Source: Sipunculus nudus (taxonomy: Eukaryota > Annelida > Sipuncula > Golfingiida > Sipunculidae). Taken from it: a DNA stretch of 64,000 bases. This document shows, piece by piece, positions 1 to 12,800 of the stretch (positions are counted from its first letter, which is position 1; every line of letters starts with the position of its first letter). The DNA lies in assembly GCA_026874595.1 (NCBI GenBank), contig CM049310.1, forward strand, positions 47,035,058 through 47,099,057. Reading direction: 5' to 3'. The notes under the pieces were generated by a model that saw only the letters and a list, made by a program, of their open reading frames with translations, did no database searches and was not told where the DNA came from. The position numbers were made by a program, and so were the translations under genes.

Positions 1-480
1 TTTAGTTTTTTTCTTAAGTTTTGCTTTGTACCTCAGACTGAGGCAGGACTTTTTGGTACAAGAAAAACGGGCATTTGTGTGTGGTATACAAAACCACTAC
101 ACTTACTATACACATGTAGTTCTACCTGTGAACGGATTTTCTGGGTCACCTTCCACCCAGCTTGAAAGCTATGCAGGCTTTATGGGAAGGCCATGCCTTA
201 CGACCGTGTTTCACCCACAACCGAACGTGCCATTCGGAGGTTCCTTAGTGGCCATGGCCATGATTACACTTCCAATGGCCATGTTTACGCTTCCAGGACA
301 AGCAGATATGGGAGTTACCGGGCTTGGTTAACGCCGGATATATAAATGAAAGGAATGAATTTAGCGTGTTCTTCAGCCCTGTTCGAAACCGAAATGGAAT
401 TCCATAGATGTATTAGCTTAGATAAGCTAGCATTAAAAAAAGAGGCGGTTACCTCCGCATATGTACAGATATTTCCATAC
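1..480. other. Left-edge intron sequence of PM20D2-A
   Basis: No exon was recognised. If copy A is complete, this is part of its fourth intron. It holds a short imperfect direct repeat around 250-300 (two CCATG...TTACRCTTCCA units) and nothing else I can name. Confidence 0.4.
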
Positions 481-635
481 CTTGCATCCTGTTGCCATGG
501 CCGCGGATTCAATATACGCGCTGACCTTTCCTCTGAGCTCTTGAAGCTCGGCCAGTGTGGGAGCTCTAATCTGGTACTCCAGCTTCGTGTTGTCAGGAAT
601 TATATTCGTCTTAACACCTCCCCGTTTTATAATGG
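481..635 (-). CDS. PM20D2: PM20D2-A exon 4
   Basis: 155 bp with a TCACAG acceptor and GTATGG donor. It encodes [20 protein letters not shown] and ends at TGCK. The same exon in copy B is 9171..9325. Confidence 0.9.
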
Positions 636-3600
636 CTGTGAAGAACGATGATAACGATTAATTATAGTTGTATACTGAATATAAGTTAGATTTTGTTGTG
701 ACAGTTTGATCATAAATAAGATTACAGTGAAGTAACAATGTAATTTTAATATTCCTTAACGTATTACTTGTTGCGATAATTTATCATTATTCTGCATAGC
801 ATGTTCTTCCTTACTTTTTTAGGTTAGCGCCACATATTATTAATTATAATGAAAAGGAAAATAAATAAATTAATAATGTTACAATAAAATTTAAATCATG
901 AACACTGCGGTTGTGATCAGATAGTGTTTACAGTGGAATAATGCTCCCAGATGTCCAAGATGACAGAAGTCTCACCGTGGAGTCTCCACGTGGGTTTCAT
1001 TTGCTGTCTCAAACAGGACAGACCATTGTAGGCCATCACAGCGGCGTCTAGTGCGTTCACTCCCTCCCAGGGTGCGCTGGCCGCGTGGCTCGCCTTCCCG
1101 TGAAAAGTAGCATGGTACCTGTTACAAACAAAAATGGCAATCTGAAGCACAGACCAATAAATTCTTATCCAAAGATTACTCAATGAAAAATTGGTAAGAA
1201 AAGTCCTGGTGAATTTCGGTTGAAGAAAATTGGTCCCCAGTTATTGAATAATTGGTATTTCCTAAATATTTTAAAGAGAGTGCCATTACGTTACAGCCTG
1301 TAGTTACGCTCTGAACACAACGCGTGACCTCCCGGTGTGACAATCAACTCACACGCTGTAAGAAATGGAAGGATTCTTCAGGTTTGGCAAGCTGCCAATC
1401 ATCCAGTCAGTTTGCGCTATGAAAGGTAAAATCTGATTGGCTCAGCGTGAAAAAAGATGGCTGCGCCCTGCAGAGCTGGTAAAAGAAATCTGATTGGCTC
1501 AGCGTGTTAACAAACTCGACTGCGCTCATGTAAAGCTAGTGCGGCACTGCAAGAGAAGTAATATGCAGACAGTGGGGATAACTGACCTCTGGCCACACCA
1601 GCAAGTCAGTACAGAGACCGTCTTGAAAGGTGACTATTGCATCGTGTGTATTCCAACGGGGGGGGGGGGGATGGAAAAAGTCTGTGCTACCAAACACTTT
1701 TAACCGCAGTGCAAATCGGCGGGCACCTCGAAGAACATCCGATTGTGCTGGCGATACCTGCAATGTGATTGGTTAAATATTAGGCAGGGGGAATTTCACA
1801 GAAACAGCACCGCCTGGTTGCCAAACCTGACCTGCAACCGCGCTTTCTTGCAGCGGTTAGTATAGCGAATAGTTGAGCATAGCGTAACCGCTTCTTATGG
1901 GGCATAAGCCTGTTGTTAACGATATCATTTATGCAGGTCTATGACTTCCTACAAAAATAATAATAATAATAATAATAATGATAATTTTTTTTTATAATGC
2001 GTCATTCCATGATATTCATGCTCTAAAACGCTGATACATATAAAAGATGATACATTGATGATTAAGTATGAACAGTAAAAATAAATCAGACAATCCAATA
2101 GATTATGAATAAAGACTAAGATGGTTAAAATAGGCCAGGCTCCATTAACTGTTAATGACCAGGGTAGTAGAACTAGGTGAGTTTTTAATTTGCTTTTAAA
2201 TACTGATCAGTTAGAACAGATTCTCAATGTGAAGGGTAGACTGTTCCAGAGTCTACGTCCAGCAAAGCTTAATGCCCTCTTCTATGTCGATGACGATTTT
2301 GTTTAATAGCACATATAATAAATTTTATTCATTTGAACGCAATGCCCTGGCTGAAACATGGTAACTAAGAAGTTCTTGAAGATATATAGGCGCCGTGTTG
2401 TTCATGGTTTTAAACACAAGAACAAGTATCTTAAATTTTACACTTTGCTGTATATGCAACCAGTGGAGAAAGAAGAGTATTGGTGTAATATGATCATGTA
2501 AGAATTCTTGCTGCTGTGTTCTATGTATAAAAAACGAAGGACCGTCTTTATTTAGGTAATATTAAAGCCACAAGGCTAATTTTAATTGACAATGTTTACG
2601 TGTGCAGTTTTCCACTTTACAAAAATACACATTAAGCGGATAATTCACACGAATCAAAACAACATGGCTAGCGATTTAAGCATATCAATAAATATACAAA
2701 TTATAACTCACTCTCTTGCTGCTATCAAAGGGGGCTTAGTGATATTGTAGGGGAAGGGATGTGCCATCAACGCACAGTCCACGTCATCAAATACCCCCTG
2801 GTCGATAAAGTCGAACTTGCCGCCTCCGCCCTCCTCGGCCGGCGTTCCGAGCACTACCAGCTGCGGAGCAGAAAAACACAATGCATCAAATATTGCCATA
2901 CAAAAACGTTTTAAAAACACAGTTACAAAGTGAAACGTGATGAGATTTATTCGTTAAAATAATAGGAAGGTTATTTTCTAGGATGTATTGTTTTATTTTC
3001 TGATTCTTTAATGTATATAAAGTTTCAGTGAAGAATTCATGCTTAGGATAAGATGCAGCTAGTCGATAAAACTGAGCTGCTGACGTCACTGCTCAAATGT
3101 AGTTATCCCTTTGCTGCTCATGCTATTGTTCAAATTAGATGATTTCGGAATCCATCTACGAAAGTCAGATGCCCTAACTAACAGAATGCATACCAATTTG
3201 GCCCTTCCAATTGCACACAATCGATTTCCGGGCAGCATCACATCACAGGCCTGTCGCACAACATCAAACCGCTCTCCACCTCGCGATTACTGACCTTCAC
3301 CTTGGGCCGTTACCACAAAGACATAAGTAACTGGCCCCGTATCGAGCCCCTTACGACGCTACCTTACGGGTCATTGGAGTTCGCTACCTTACGGTTATGG
3401 GGGCACACTACGCAGCAATATACCCTTCCTCTGCAACGGGACCCAACGGGTCGCCATTTCCTAGTGTTATATAAATAATTGTTACATCAAGCAAAGTTGT
3501 TGTCCAGGTAGTGTAGCCATGCACCCAGGGCTTGTTATGTAACTTACTTGGGCAGCTAGGTAACTCTACGCCAGGCGGCTTGTAGTAATCACCACAGAGA

Positions 3601-5407
3601 GCCACCCCCCCCCCCCCCCGTCTGTCCATGTGTCTGTCTGTCTGTATGTCTCTCTCTCACTCTCTTTCTCTCTCTCTCTCTCTTCCAATTGTCAGGTTGA
3701 ATAAACAAGAGGATCATTTTATATATATTTTCAGTACACCTGATAAATTATATATATTTTTTTACAAAATAAATTTCAGGTTTTCAATCCCATGCTCTAT
3801 ATATTGCAAATTTATCATTTTCAATTAAATTAAAACCAAAAGTATGTGATAAAATATTAGATTTTGACGAGATCAATTGACACACTTTGATTGACAGGGG
3901 TTCATACATTCCCAGTGGGGTGGTTATTTAACTCACCTATTACTGTCACATTGCTGTAATACTGGTACTTCCAGAAATATTTGATGATGAGAGGCTTCTG
4001 CATCTTTGATATAGTCCATAAAAGTGCACTTCCTCTTAGCTTTCCAAATGCTAATGTATATATATATTTTTACTACTACGTTGTTTCTTGCAACGTGCTG
4101 CACTCATCAGGTAAGACTGTCTGATTGAAAGGTATGGTTCATAACGGTGCATATTTGAGAAGTTTTATGTTGTGTGGGCAGTCCTTGGTTACGTAATTTT
4201 TATAGGCTACGCGGTACGTTTTCTGCCTATTTTTACTTAACGACAGAGGACAAGGTGCGTTAAATCGTTAGGTGGATTCAACACGGTTCTGAGAACAATG
4301 CTGCTGTATGGAAAGGCACGGTCTATGGATTAAGGGATCAAAGCACATATTGTTTTTGTACAATAGTTGTTTGTGTCCAACAACTTGTGCTTTACCAAGG
4401 GCGTCTCCCTGACCAGCTTTAACTTGAAGGAACGGTTCGTGTATAAAGGAATAAAGCCGTGTCAGCGGCGATAATTATTATTACTCTTATCAATATTGTT
4501 GCTATTATTATTATTATTGGGGGGGGGGGGTATTTCGATGTTGATCAATGGCGGGCGAGTGATGTAGCAGGTGGAAGAGGTGGAATGATACTCAAACATC
4601 TTAAAAGCAGAGATGATGCACAAAGTATACAGGGGTATCGGATTTTTTAAAATATGTACGTTTAATAACAATATTATTTTATTATCATTATATTATCATT
4701 TTTATCTGGCAATGTCCAGCTTATTGTGTAATAATGATCACAATCATTTATCAACTTATTAGGAGAAGACTTAATTATGATAGAATTTAAATTTTACCGA
4801 AAATTTATCAATATTTTATATGATATAGATATACCCTTTTAGATCACTGCTGTATACGTGTTGTACTGTTGTTTTAATAACTAGATGGAGATTTAAAACC
4901 TCAAAATACCATAACAGTTGCGTGTGTATTCAGGAATCCTATGTAACTTGATGAGAGATGGACAACAAGTGAAGGGTACTTATGTAACGCTTGAAATGTC
5001 ATTTGAATTATCAGTTTACAAAATGACTTGTGTTTTACCTTTCCAAGGGCTCCTCTCGATTTATCTATGGCCGCCTTGATACCGATAGACGCCGCGACCC
5101 CCACCTCTGCAATCAAGTTATGGCCACAAGCGTGACCTATTTCCGGTAAAGCGTCATATTCACACAAAATGGCGACAGTTGGGCTTCCGGTACCGTAAAC
5201 AATCTTAAAACCGGTATCACTGAGGTAGTGACGCTCAACAGTAAAGCCATACCGCGAGAGAAAGTCTGTCAGATTCTTGTGTGCCTTCTGCTCTTCAAAG
5301 CAGAGCTCGGGATTTTTCCAAATCATCTGACTTATGTCATTGAGATCTGCCTTAGCAGCGTCGATTGCAGAACAAGCTGTGACGGCTAAACTGCTGGCGG
5401 TTTCCAT
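481..5407 (-). CDS. PM20D2: PM20D2-like M20 amidohydrolase, copy A (3' end outside window)
   Basis: Spliced gene of the M20 zinc peptidase/amidohydrolase family, closest to PM20D2, which in mammals hydrolyses beta-alanyl- and gamma-aminobutyryl-lysine/ornithine dipeptides as a clean-up enzyme. Coding exons run 5039..5407, 2712..2860, 976..1118 and 481..635, all with GT-AG borders and compatible phases (0, 2, 1, then 0 at the exit). Exon 1 carries [16 protein letters not shown] (residues 82-97; His92, Cys94 and His96 sit in the metal-site motif). Exon 2 carries [14 protein letters not shown] with the general-base Glu pair (132-133). Exon 3 carries [15 protein letters not shown], and exon 4 [10 protein letters not shown], both typical of the dimerisation (lid) region. 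The two last exons seen in copy B (GASGSTDMGN and the C-terminus) are not found to the left, so the gene leaves the window. No break is visible. The copy A and B first introns share diverged non-coding sequence (about 4540-4830 and 12510-12790), so they arose by tandem duplication. Confidence 0.9.
976..1118 (-). CDS. PM20D2: PM20D2-A exon 3
   Basis: 143 bp with an AACAG acceptor and GTGAGA donor. It encodes [20 protein letters not shown] followed by [10 protein letters not shown], the start of the lid domain of M20 enzymes. Confidence 0.92.
1440..2700. other. PM20D2-A intron 2 with minor repeats
   Basis: No coding signal. It holds a near-direct repeat of AATCTGATTGGCTCAGCGTG (about 1430 and 1487), a poly-G run at 1660-1670 and a (TAA)n tract at 1955-1980. 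Most short open frames here are formed by low-complexity sequence. Confidence 0.5.
2712..2860 (-). CDS. PM20D2: PM20D2-A exon 2
   Basis: 149 bp between a CCGCAG acceptor and a GTGAGT donor, phase 0 in and phase 2 out. It encodes the [12 protein letters not shown] catalytic segment and the MAHP strand. Confidence 0.92.
5039..5407 (-). CDS. PM20D2: PM20D2-A exon 1
   Basis: 369 bp, 123 codons, starting at the ATG read from 5407 and ending in frame at a GTAAAA donor. It holds the N-terminal metal-site segment with GHACGHN. The start is supported by the matching ATG in copies B and C at the same distance from the first conserved block. Confidence 0.92.
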
Positions 5408-7163
5408 GATTTTCTTACCAGAGAGTGATTTTCAGCGACCTGCATGCAGTGTCGTTTTGCAAGCTGACAGAGTGACAATCCATGCTTGCCAGACTTGGCA
5501 TTTGAACTTGCACGTGACTCCTAGACGATTGAGCGGTTAGTTGGTCAAAGTCTGCTCATCACAATAGGGCGCCGTCCTTATATTTCTCTCATCATTATTA
5601 GATCACACGTTTCGTGGACGATTGTGAACAGTATATTGAAATAAAAATAAGGTTATAGGATAATGGGTTTACATAAATTAAGTCTAATAAATTGCAGTCT
5701 CCCATTCAGGGGGTAAGAGATCCTTTAGAACGGACGAAACAGGATCTCCCAAGCACTTAATCACATCATTCTTTCTAAAGACTAATGAAACCTAAAGTAA
5801 AAATAACGGCATTATAAAACATACAGCAGGAAATCGCTTCTATAAATCTTAATCTGTACATCACAAATCCAGAGCTGTAATCTGCAATAAAGGTAATAAT
5901 GGCCTGTTCAATAAAAGACTGTTAAAAATTTTGATTTTTTGGGGGTAAAAACATGCGGACACTGGCCCTTGGACGGACGATATTACAAAATGTAATTAAC
6001 ACGGAGAAGTTGAAATTTTTAATAGGGTCACCCTTTGTCGGTGTTTTGAAATTTAAAAATTAAATTGCTGGATCGATATATCTCTTTATCTGATCTTAAG
6101 CACAAGCTGACTATGAGAAACTGTGAGGTTAAAATGAGATAAGTATTGGGACATTGTAACAGTCTATATAGGCCATACTGTTCTTTATATCTAGTACGGT
6201 CATGGATATATAATCTGTAACAGCAATATAGATATACAGTTAAATATTGCTTATATTGTGTAGGTATTTTAAGGTTTACTCCTGTCTGTATCATAACATA
6301 TCTAACTTCATATCATAACAAGTCTTTTTTGTGGCATTAATTATACGGCCCACTCCGGATAATTTTAGTATTTTATTTGCATATACCTTCTATTCAGTGA
6401 ATATCATTGACATTGCTGTGGTCAGTTGGCGTTAAGGAAAAAAAATATGAAACAAGGGTGCGTTTAAATCAAATGTTGATGCGGATGTCGGTATGGATCC
6501 AGGCTAAAGGGGAGGTGTGCTCTCTGTCTGGGCGCTCTGTTTTAAATATAATTAAAACTTTTAAAATAGCTTTGAATCACATGCAGGAAGTTTCGTATAT
6601 CGGACTCCAACCAACATCATACAGAAAGTAACCATATCGGCTGTAACATTTAATTATAACTATTGTGGGGAGTTTACCTTGATGTGTTCTTACAGCATTA
6701 AAATGCCATGACAGGTATGGGATTAAATTTATACATGTACTCATTTATTATCTGGTACATATATAGGCTTTAATTCATGTAACTGAGAATCGGTGATTAA
6801 GTGAGACCTTTATATGTTAAGTGAGACCTATAGATGTAGCCGTGCATATATGTAATGTTTTGTTGATTAAATTCACAGAAATCATGTTATACCGTTTGGT
6901 AATGGTGAATGTTTATCGAATGTGTTGTGTTGAATGTCGGTTATTTGACTGGCAGGGTAGGCATTCAGATAGATGAAGGAATGAGCGCCGAGGAGGAGAA
7001 ATAATAATATCAAGAATAAAGTTAAGGCAAATGCTTACCTGCTAAAACTTTAAGTTTGCCCTTCACATATTTTCATTTAGATAGTTTGACAAACATATTC
7101 ATATAGGAAATTGATCAATTAAGATATCATTAATATTACAGAATTCAATGAGTAAAGATATTT
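5408..7163. other. Intergenic region between PM20D2-A and PM20D2-B
   Basis: It contains the 5' flank of copy A and the 3' flank of copy B. On the minus strand an AATAAA lies at 6744-6749, about 415 bp past the copy B stop, and is a possible poly(A) signal. A short direct repeat AAGTGAGACCT occurs near 6800-6830. I see no coding sequence. Confidence 0.45.
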
Positions 7164-7312
7164 TCAGTTAAGAGAGGATTTGAATTTTTCCATGTCTCCT
7201 CTGAAATCTTCTTTAACTTGCGCCATGAGTTTTGGATCTGACATGACATCAATTGCAACCATAGCTAATGCCTTGCCGTATGTTAAGGTATATGGCTGGG
7301 CTTCGGGTCTTC
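7164..7312 (-). CDS. PM20D2: PM20D2-B exon 6 (C-terminus)
   Basis: 149 bp including the TGA at 7164-7166, with a CTCCAG acceptor. It encodes GRPEAQPYTLTYGKALAM and ends EKFKSSLN. It matches the GSQEAQFYTLRTAKALAM tail of the family. Confidence 0.87.
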
Positions 7313-7319
7313 CTGGAGT

Positions 7320-7579
7320 ATAATATAATATAATATAATATAATTATAATATAATTATAATTATAAAATAATATAATATGATTATAATATAATTATAATA
7401 TAATATAGTATAATTCATATAATTAATATGATAAATATTAAAAATTATGAAATATTATGATTTAATACAATACAATAACTATAATATAATAAATATAATA
7501 TAATTAATATATTAAAATATAAAATAATATAATTTAATATGATATATAAAACCATACCATATCTGATCACAATTTAATG

Positions 7580-7627
<48 letters not shown>

Positions 7628-7637
7628 TCCAGATCGG

Positions 7638-7674
<37 letters not shown>

Positions 7675-7716
7675 CATTAAATTGTATATATTGTTATATA
7701 TATTGGTCCAGATCGG

Positions 7717-7763
<47 letters not shown>

Positions 7764-7860
7764 TAGATAGATAAACCATACCATATCTGATTACAATGTA
7801 ATGTAATATCATATCATATACTATAAAAAAATACCATACAATACTGTGAAATAAAATACA
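7320..7860. repeat. AT-rich satellite-like tract with repeated cassette
   Basis: Low-complexity ATAAT repeats at 7320-7545, then three TA dinucleotide runs (7584-7625, 7640-7671, 7721-7760) with TTGGTCCAGATCGGTATA placed twice between them (7624 and 7703). The block is bracketed by two copies of ACCATACCATATCTGAT (about 7550 and 7774). It lies in the last intron of copy B. Confidence 0.75.
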
Positions 7861-7886
7861 TTGCTAAAAGGAGTAGCGCCACCTAC

Positions 7887-8127
7887 CAGCAGCGTCTGCA
7901 AATTCACTCATGTGAATCGATGCGTCCGTCCCGATGTGGAAGACGGGATGAATGCTGGGAACGACGTATGAAACATTGCCCATGTCAGTGCTTCCTGAAG
8001 CACCCCCTGTCGTTGTGGTGACGTAATTGACTCCGAGATCATTCAGTTTCCTTTCCAGAACGTCACACAGTGTGTTGTTGTGGATCATGTCGGCATACGC
8101 CCGCTTCTGAGGGGAAACGTCTTCTAC
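7887..8127 (-). CDS. PM20D2: PM20D2-B exon 5
   Basis: 241 bp with a TACAG acceptor and GTAGGT donor. It encodes GASGSTDMGNVSYV then HPVFHIGTDA, the conserved C-terminal catalytic-domain motif. Confidence 0.9.
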
Positions 8128-8403
8128 CTGTATAGTTAAGATGTGAGTTCACTGTGTTCACGTCTGTTTGGAGTACTAATATATGTATTACTAAAGTCCA
8201 GTCCTCTTAATTAAGCTATTACTATACTCCGTTGTTTGACTCATCTCTATAGAAGTGAATACGCGACTTGGTAGACATCCGCATTTATATTGGGCCAATG
8301 AGGCCTACTTCGAGGTGTGACGCGAAAACGTAAAACTGTACTGCAAAGGCTGCCTACCCTGTTGTAACAGTACCCCCACACAGAACCAGTAATCTTAGCA
8401 TTC

Positions 8404-8739
8404 AGCAGCGTTTCCATGTGCGCGTATATGCGTATATGCGTGAAAAATCGCTAAAATGATTTTGTAACTGGGGTGTTTCCATGTGTCCGTCATCGAATAT
8501 ACATGTATATGCGTATATGCGTGAAAATTGCCACAAGAGCGATTTTAACGCATAGGGTCTGCGTGAACTCAGGGATTCAGGGTAAAATGACGTCATTTCA
8601 CCATCTTTTTGTGGAAGGCCTGCTTGATCCACTGTACAAATATATACGTCTGCCAGTTCACGCATATTCGCGTATTCGCGCATTTGGAAACAAACCTTTT
8701 ATTATACATGCGCATATACGCGCACATGGAAACGCTGCT
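8404..8739. mobile_element. Foldback/MITE-like element, 29-bp terminal inverted repeats
   Basis: The left end AGCAGCGTTTCCATGTGCGC... (8404-8432) is the exact reverse complement of the right end (8711-8739). The left arm has internal repeats of GCGTATATGCGTGAAAA (about 8425 and 8510). I could not fix a target-site duplication. It lies in intron 4 of PM20D2-B. The two overlapping open frames here come from the inverted repeat and are not genes. Confidence 0.65.
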
Positions 8740-9170
8740 TTAGGCTACTCGAGAGTAATCAACACAAAAGCTTGTATATGAATATACAAACCAAAGTGTA
8801 AGATCCCATCTGTATGTAACCGTCGTCATTTCGTGTTCCTCGAAATACATTTACATGGCTTTCAATCGCGGGAGACTTGATCGTATACGGTCAGAAATTC
8901 AACAAACATAGAGAATCATTTTCCAGCATGCTGGGTTATGCCAGAATCGTCTTTGCACTTGATATATAGGCTTGTTGGAATGAACAAAATTATAATCTAA
9001 GGCTCATGTGGTTTACTAGTGGCCGTGATGTGTTTGTTAAGACTGAGGATATATTTGACTCCTCACCGAGATTCATGACTTTTTCTGTAATAAAATAGAC
9101 GTATGCGGGTATTATACACGAAATGTATAGTTTTATTACAAATGAGCGAAGTACATATTTTAATCCTAAC

Positions 9171-9325
9171 CTTGCATCCCGTTGCCACGGCAGCAGATTT
9201 AATGCACGCGCTGACCTTTTCTTTGAGCTCCTGAAGCTCGGTAAGTGTGGGAGCTCTGATCTGGTATTCCAGCTGCGTGTTGTCAGGAATTATATTCGTC
9301 TTTACACCTCCCCGTGTAATAATGG
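9171..9325 (-). CDS. PM20D2: PM20D2-B exon 4
   Basis: 155 bp with a GGTAG acceptor and a weaker GTTAGG donor (copy A has GTATGG). It encodes [20 protein letters not shown]. Joining to exon 5 gives an alignment with human PM20D2 without gaps. Confidence 0.85.
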
Positions 9326-9724
9326 CTACCAATAACAAAGTAATCCATAATTAATGATGTTTACTGAAGATTTGTTTACTTAGATTTGTATATACTCTTT
9401 TAATTGTTAGGTGACTGAATAATCATCCGGCATCGACTTAACAATTTCAATTCAGTATCCCTTGTAGTATAATAATTTATCATGGTTTGTCTTTGGATGT
9501 AGAGATGCCCTTCCTTACTTTTTTTTGATTAGCGCTACACAAACAAAAATATATTCAATATTTATAATAAAACAGAAGTGAATACGGCAATTAGCAGAGA
9601 GTTAAATCAGGAACACTCCTGTGCACGAGAAAATATTAGCTGTCCGACGTTTATGCCGATTTCAGTGGTCGTGCTCACCAAACTGCTCTAATATATATAT
9701 TAATATATGACGAGAGAAGTATGA

Positions 9725-10200
9725 GGATTTGGGAAGATCCAGAATCTTCCCGGGGAAAATGAGAATTCTCATTTTTCCCGGCAAGAACCAGAATTCTCAT
9801 TTATCCTAGGAAAAATTCAATTTGCAATCATTTCATACTAATACGTGATTCTCATTTTTCCCGGGACAATTGTGTACTCATATTTTCCCCCAGCTTCTTG
9901 ATCTCTGACAACTTTACCTCAAGAGCCTGTCCTAGCTGAAAGTTGCCATAAATGATACCTGTTCTTCTCGAGTAAAAATTTCCAGGTTTGAATTTTAAAC
10001 AAATGAATTCCAGTCTCTCCCGGGAAAAAATAGAATTCTCAATCCTCTCAGGAGAGACTGGAATTCTAATTCTTCCCGGTTGTCCCGGGAAGAACAGGAA
10101 TCTTTTCATACCATCTCTCGATTCTCATTTTTCCGGGAAAACTTGGAATTCCCATTTTTCCAGGGAAGATTTTGAATCTTGCCGTATTCCCATACGGCCC
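9725..10200. repeat. Cluster of palindromic CCCGGGAAAA / GAATTC motifs
   Basis: More than ten near-copies of TTTTCCCGGG or GAATTCTCATTTTTCC in both orientations. The clearest is an almost perfect palindrome at 9749-9781 centred on GAATTC. The block ends in a short palindrome GCCGTATTCCCATACGGC just before a TA tract. Origin unknown. Confidence 0.55.
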
Positions 10201-10203
<3 letters not shown>

Positions 10204-10264
<61 letters not shown>

Positions 10265-10272
10265 TATGTATG

Positions 10273-10337
<65 letters not shown>
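10204..10337. repeat. (TA)n microsatellite
   Basis: Two long TA runs joined by a short AATATATGTATGTATTAT interruption, in intron 3 of PM20D2-B. Confidence 0.95.
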
Positions 10338-10341
<4 letters not shown>

Positions 10342-10632
10342 TAACTTAGGACCTTCACCCTGTTGGATAAGATTTGTTTCAAGGCAGATTACATAAACAT
10401 CGGTGTTTTTGTGGTAAGGACTTAACGAAAAAAGTAATATCTTGTCAGCATGTGCATGTGGAAGGTTAACAGTTGTTTTTCTGAAATGTAACAAATTTTG
10501 ATTTTTTAAGTCTGACAGTTGAGACAAGTAGTCCCGGCCGTCCGATAGTGCCAGATCAGAAGAAATTAATTTCGAGTGGAAACGACCTCGGGAAACCTTT
10601 GATCAGAAAACGTTACAATTTTCTTACCTGGA

Positions 10633-10633
<1 letters not shown>

Positions 10634-10724
<91 letters not shown>
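10634..10724. repeat. (TA)n microsatellite
   Basis: About 45 uninterrupted TA units between exons 3 and 4 of PM20D2-B. Confidence 0.95.
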
Positions 10725-10726
<2 letters not shown>

Positions 10727-10862
10727 AACGACCTTCAACGATTTTAGGTTTCGCTTAAAAAATACAGAAGCCTGTTGTGTCTGCTCAGATATAGTTAATT
10801 ACTAACCATGGCCTTCTCTGAATCTATCACCGTGGTTATAACAAAGGTGACAAGCGTCTCAC

Positions 10863-11005
10863 CGTGGAGTTTATACGTAGGTTTCATTTGCTGCCTCAAA
10901 CAGGACAGACCATTGTAAGTCATCACCGCGGCGTCTAGTGCGTTCACTCCCTTCCAGGGGGCGGTGGCCGCATGGCTCGCTTTCCCGTGAAAAGAAGCAC
11001 GGTAC
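10863..11005 (-). CDS. PM20D2: PM20D2-B exon 3
   Basis: 143 bp with a TCACAG acceptor and GTGAGA donor. It encodes [20 protein letters not shown]. The Glu of the usual PWEG is Lys here, and WRLH of copy A is YKLH, so this copy is drifting. Confidence 0.88.
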
Positions 11006-11567
11006 CTGTGATTTAAAAAAATGGCAATCTAAACCACGGACCAATATGCTCTGATCCAATGATTGTTAGCTGAGAATCTGATGACCAATTAAGTGTATTC
11101 AAAAGGCGAATTCTCTCTGCGGGAATTAGATTGTTACTCAGGTATTGAATTGATTGTTCAAGTATTTTCAAGGACATGTTCGTTGTTTCTGTTTATAGAA
11201 ATATAGCAATATGTCTCTTTCATTAGCCTAACTAAACATATAACATTTTCTACATATTTAATGTTTAACAGCCATTTGGTTGCCTATATGAAACTAATTA
11301 AATATGTTTATATGTTCCTGTGGTACTGCCAATGCTCATATGACGGAGTATCCATATATGCAGGTTTATTTTTTATCGAAGAATATTGCATGAGGACTGT
11401 CCTTTTTGGAAAATATATCACGAGTAGAATTTTTACCGATCATGAGTACGTGAGCAGATTCCTGTTTTACAAAATTACTCATTAATTGGATGATTCTCAT
11501 TAATTTCAATGAAAGAGCTGGCGGTTAAAGCACTTGAATAAATTTAGAATTTAGAATTTGAACTCAC

Positions 11568-11716
11568 CCTCTTGCGGCAAAGAGAGATGGCTTTGTGATA
11601 CTGTGGGAAGAGGGATGAGCCATCAACGCACAGTCCACGTCATCAAATACCCCCTGGTCGACAAAGTCGAACTTGCCGCCCCCGCCCTCCTCTGCCGGAG
11701 TCCCGAGCACTACCAG
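11568..11716 (-). CDS. PM20D2: PM20D2-B exon 2
   Basis: 149 bp with a CCGCAG acceptor and GTGAGT donor. It encodes [19 protein letters not shown], nearly identical to copy A. It lies downstream of the exon 1 stop. Confidence 0.88.
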
Positions 11717-12339
11717 CTGCGGGGCAGAAATACGCCATGCATCAAATATTGTCATCTGTACACGTTTTCAGTCGAAAGGGACAAAGTGATAAGTAACGAG
11801 ATTTTATTCATTTAAAAATAAAAGTGCGCGGTTTTCAAATTTTTATGGTTGCATTATTTAATTTTCCAATCCTTAAATTTAAATAACGGAGCCATGAAGA
11901 CTTCATGTTTGGAATTAGTTGGCTACGCGATAACATCACTAGCATGTACTCCAATTCTGTTATTCATTCGTTGTTTATGTAACAGCACAAGTTAAAGGAT
12001 CATTCTCGACTTGTAGTGAGAATAAAACATACATTTCAAAGGTGTCTTACTTTATTTAACCATGTATCTGACATATTTGTCGTGACTTTGAAACTTATAT
12101 GCTAAAAACAGAACCGTGTGTAAGACAGGATTTTCGGCATTTACCATAAACTTAGCCATTTTGAACGGCTATTTCGTCATTTTCAAACTGGGTTAGTACG
12201 TGCTTGGGAAAACAACAACAAGCCATGTAGGACAAAGCAGACCCGGCATTAAGCGGCCGGTTTACAACTTTCATACAATAAAGTCAGGTAGATATGATGT
12301 CCCCTTGGATCTTTCATGTGTCGTGAGTGCAAAACACTA

Positions 12340-12800
12340 GGTTATATTCGTTTCGCGAGTGCAACGCATCGTGGGGGGCTCCTTAAATAATTTCGGACGC
12401 ATTCTCGCACATGACAAAACGTTTGATGATTTGAGACATTTCCTTTTTTAAATTTAGGCAATTTTTCAATACGGTTGCTTTTTGTTGGTAGAATAAAGAA
12501 AGACTGCACATTATGGCGCTCGAGTGGTGTAGCAGAAAGAGTTGGATAGAGACTCAATTGTCTTAAAGGCAGAGGACAGGCACAGAGTATACATAGGTAA
12601 AGCGATCGGGCAGCTTTTTTAAAGATATGTACGTTTTGCTTCATTGGCTTCAAGTCCAGACTACTCAATAATAATGCCCCATTTTCCACTATATAGTTAG
12701 CATTTATTCATCGACTTATCAGAAGAAGATTTGGTCATGACAGAATAAAAATTGTACATTTATTCATGATATTATAATACTTATCCCTTACATGGATTTA
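12340..12800. other. Intron 1 block of PM20D2-B shared with copy A
   Basis: Around 12510-12790 the sequence follows the order of 4540-4830 in copy A: GTAGCAG, then AAGGCAGAG, ATATGTACGTTT, and ATTTATCAACTTAT-like blocks. This shows that the A/B duplication included introns. No coding use is seen. Confidence 0.5.

Noticed and set aside
9988-10338. Open frames ending in long Ile-Tyr repeats
   Set aside because: The repeat is a translated TA microsatellite.
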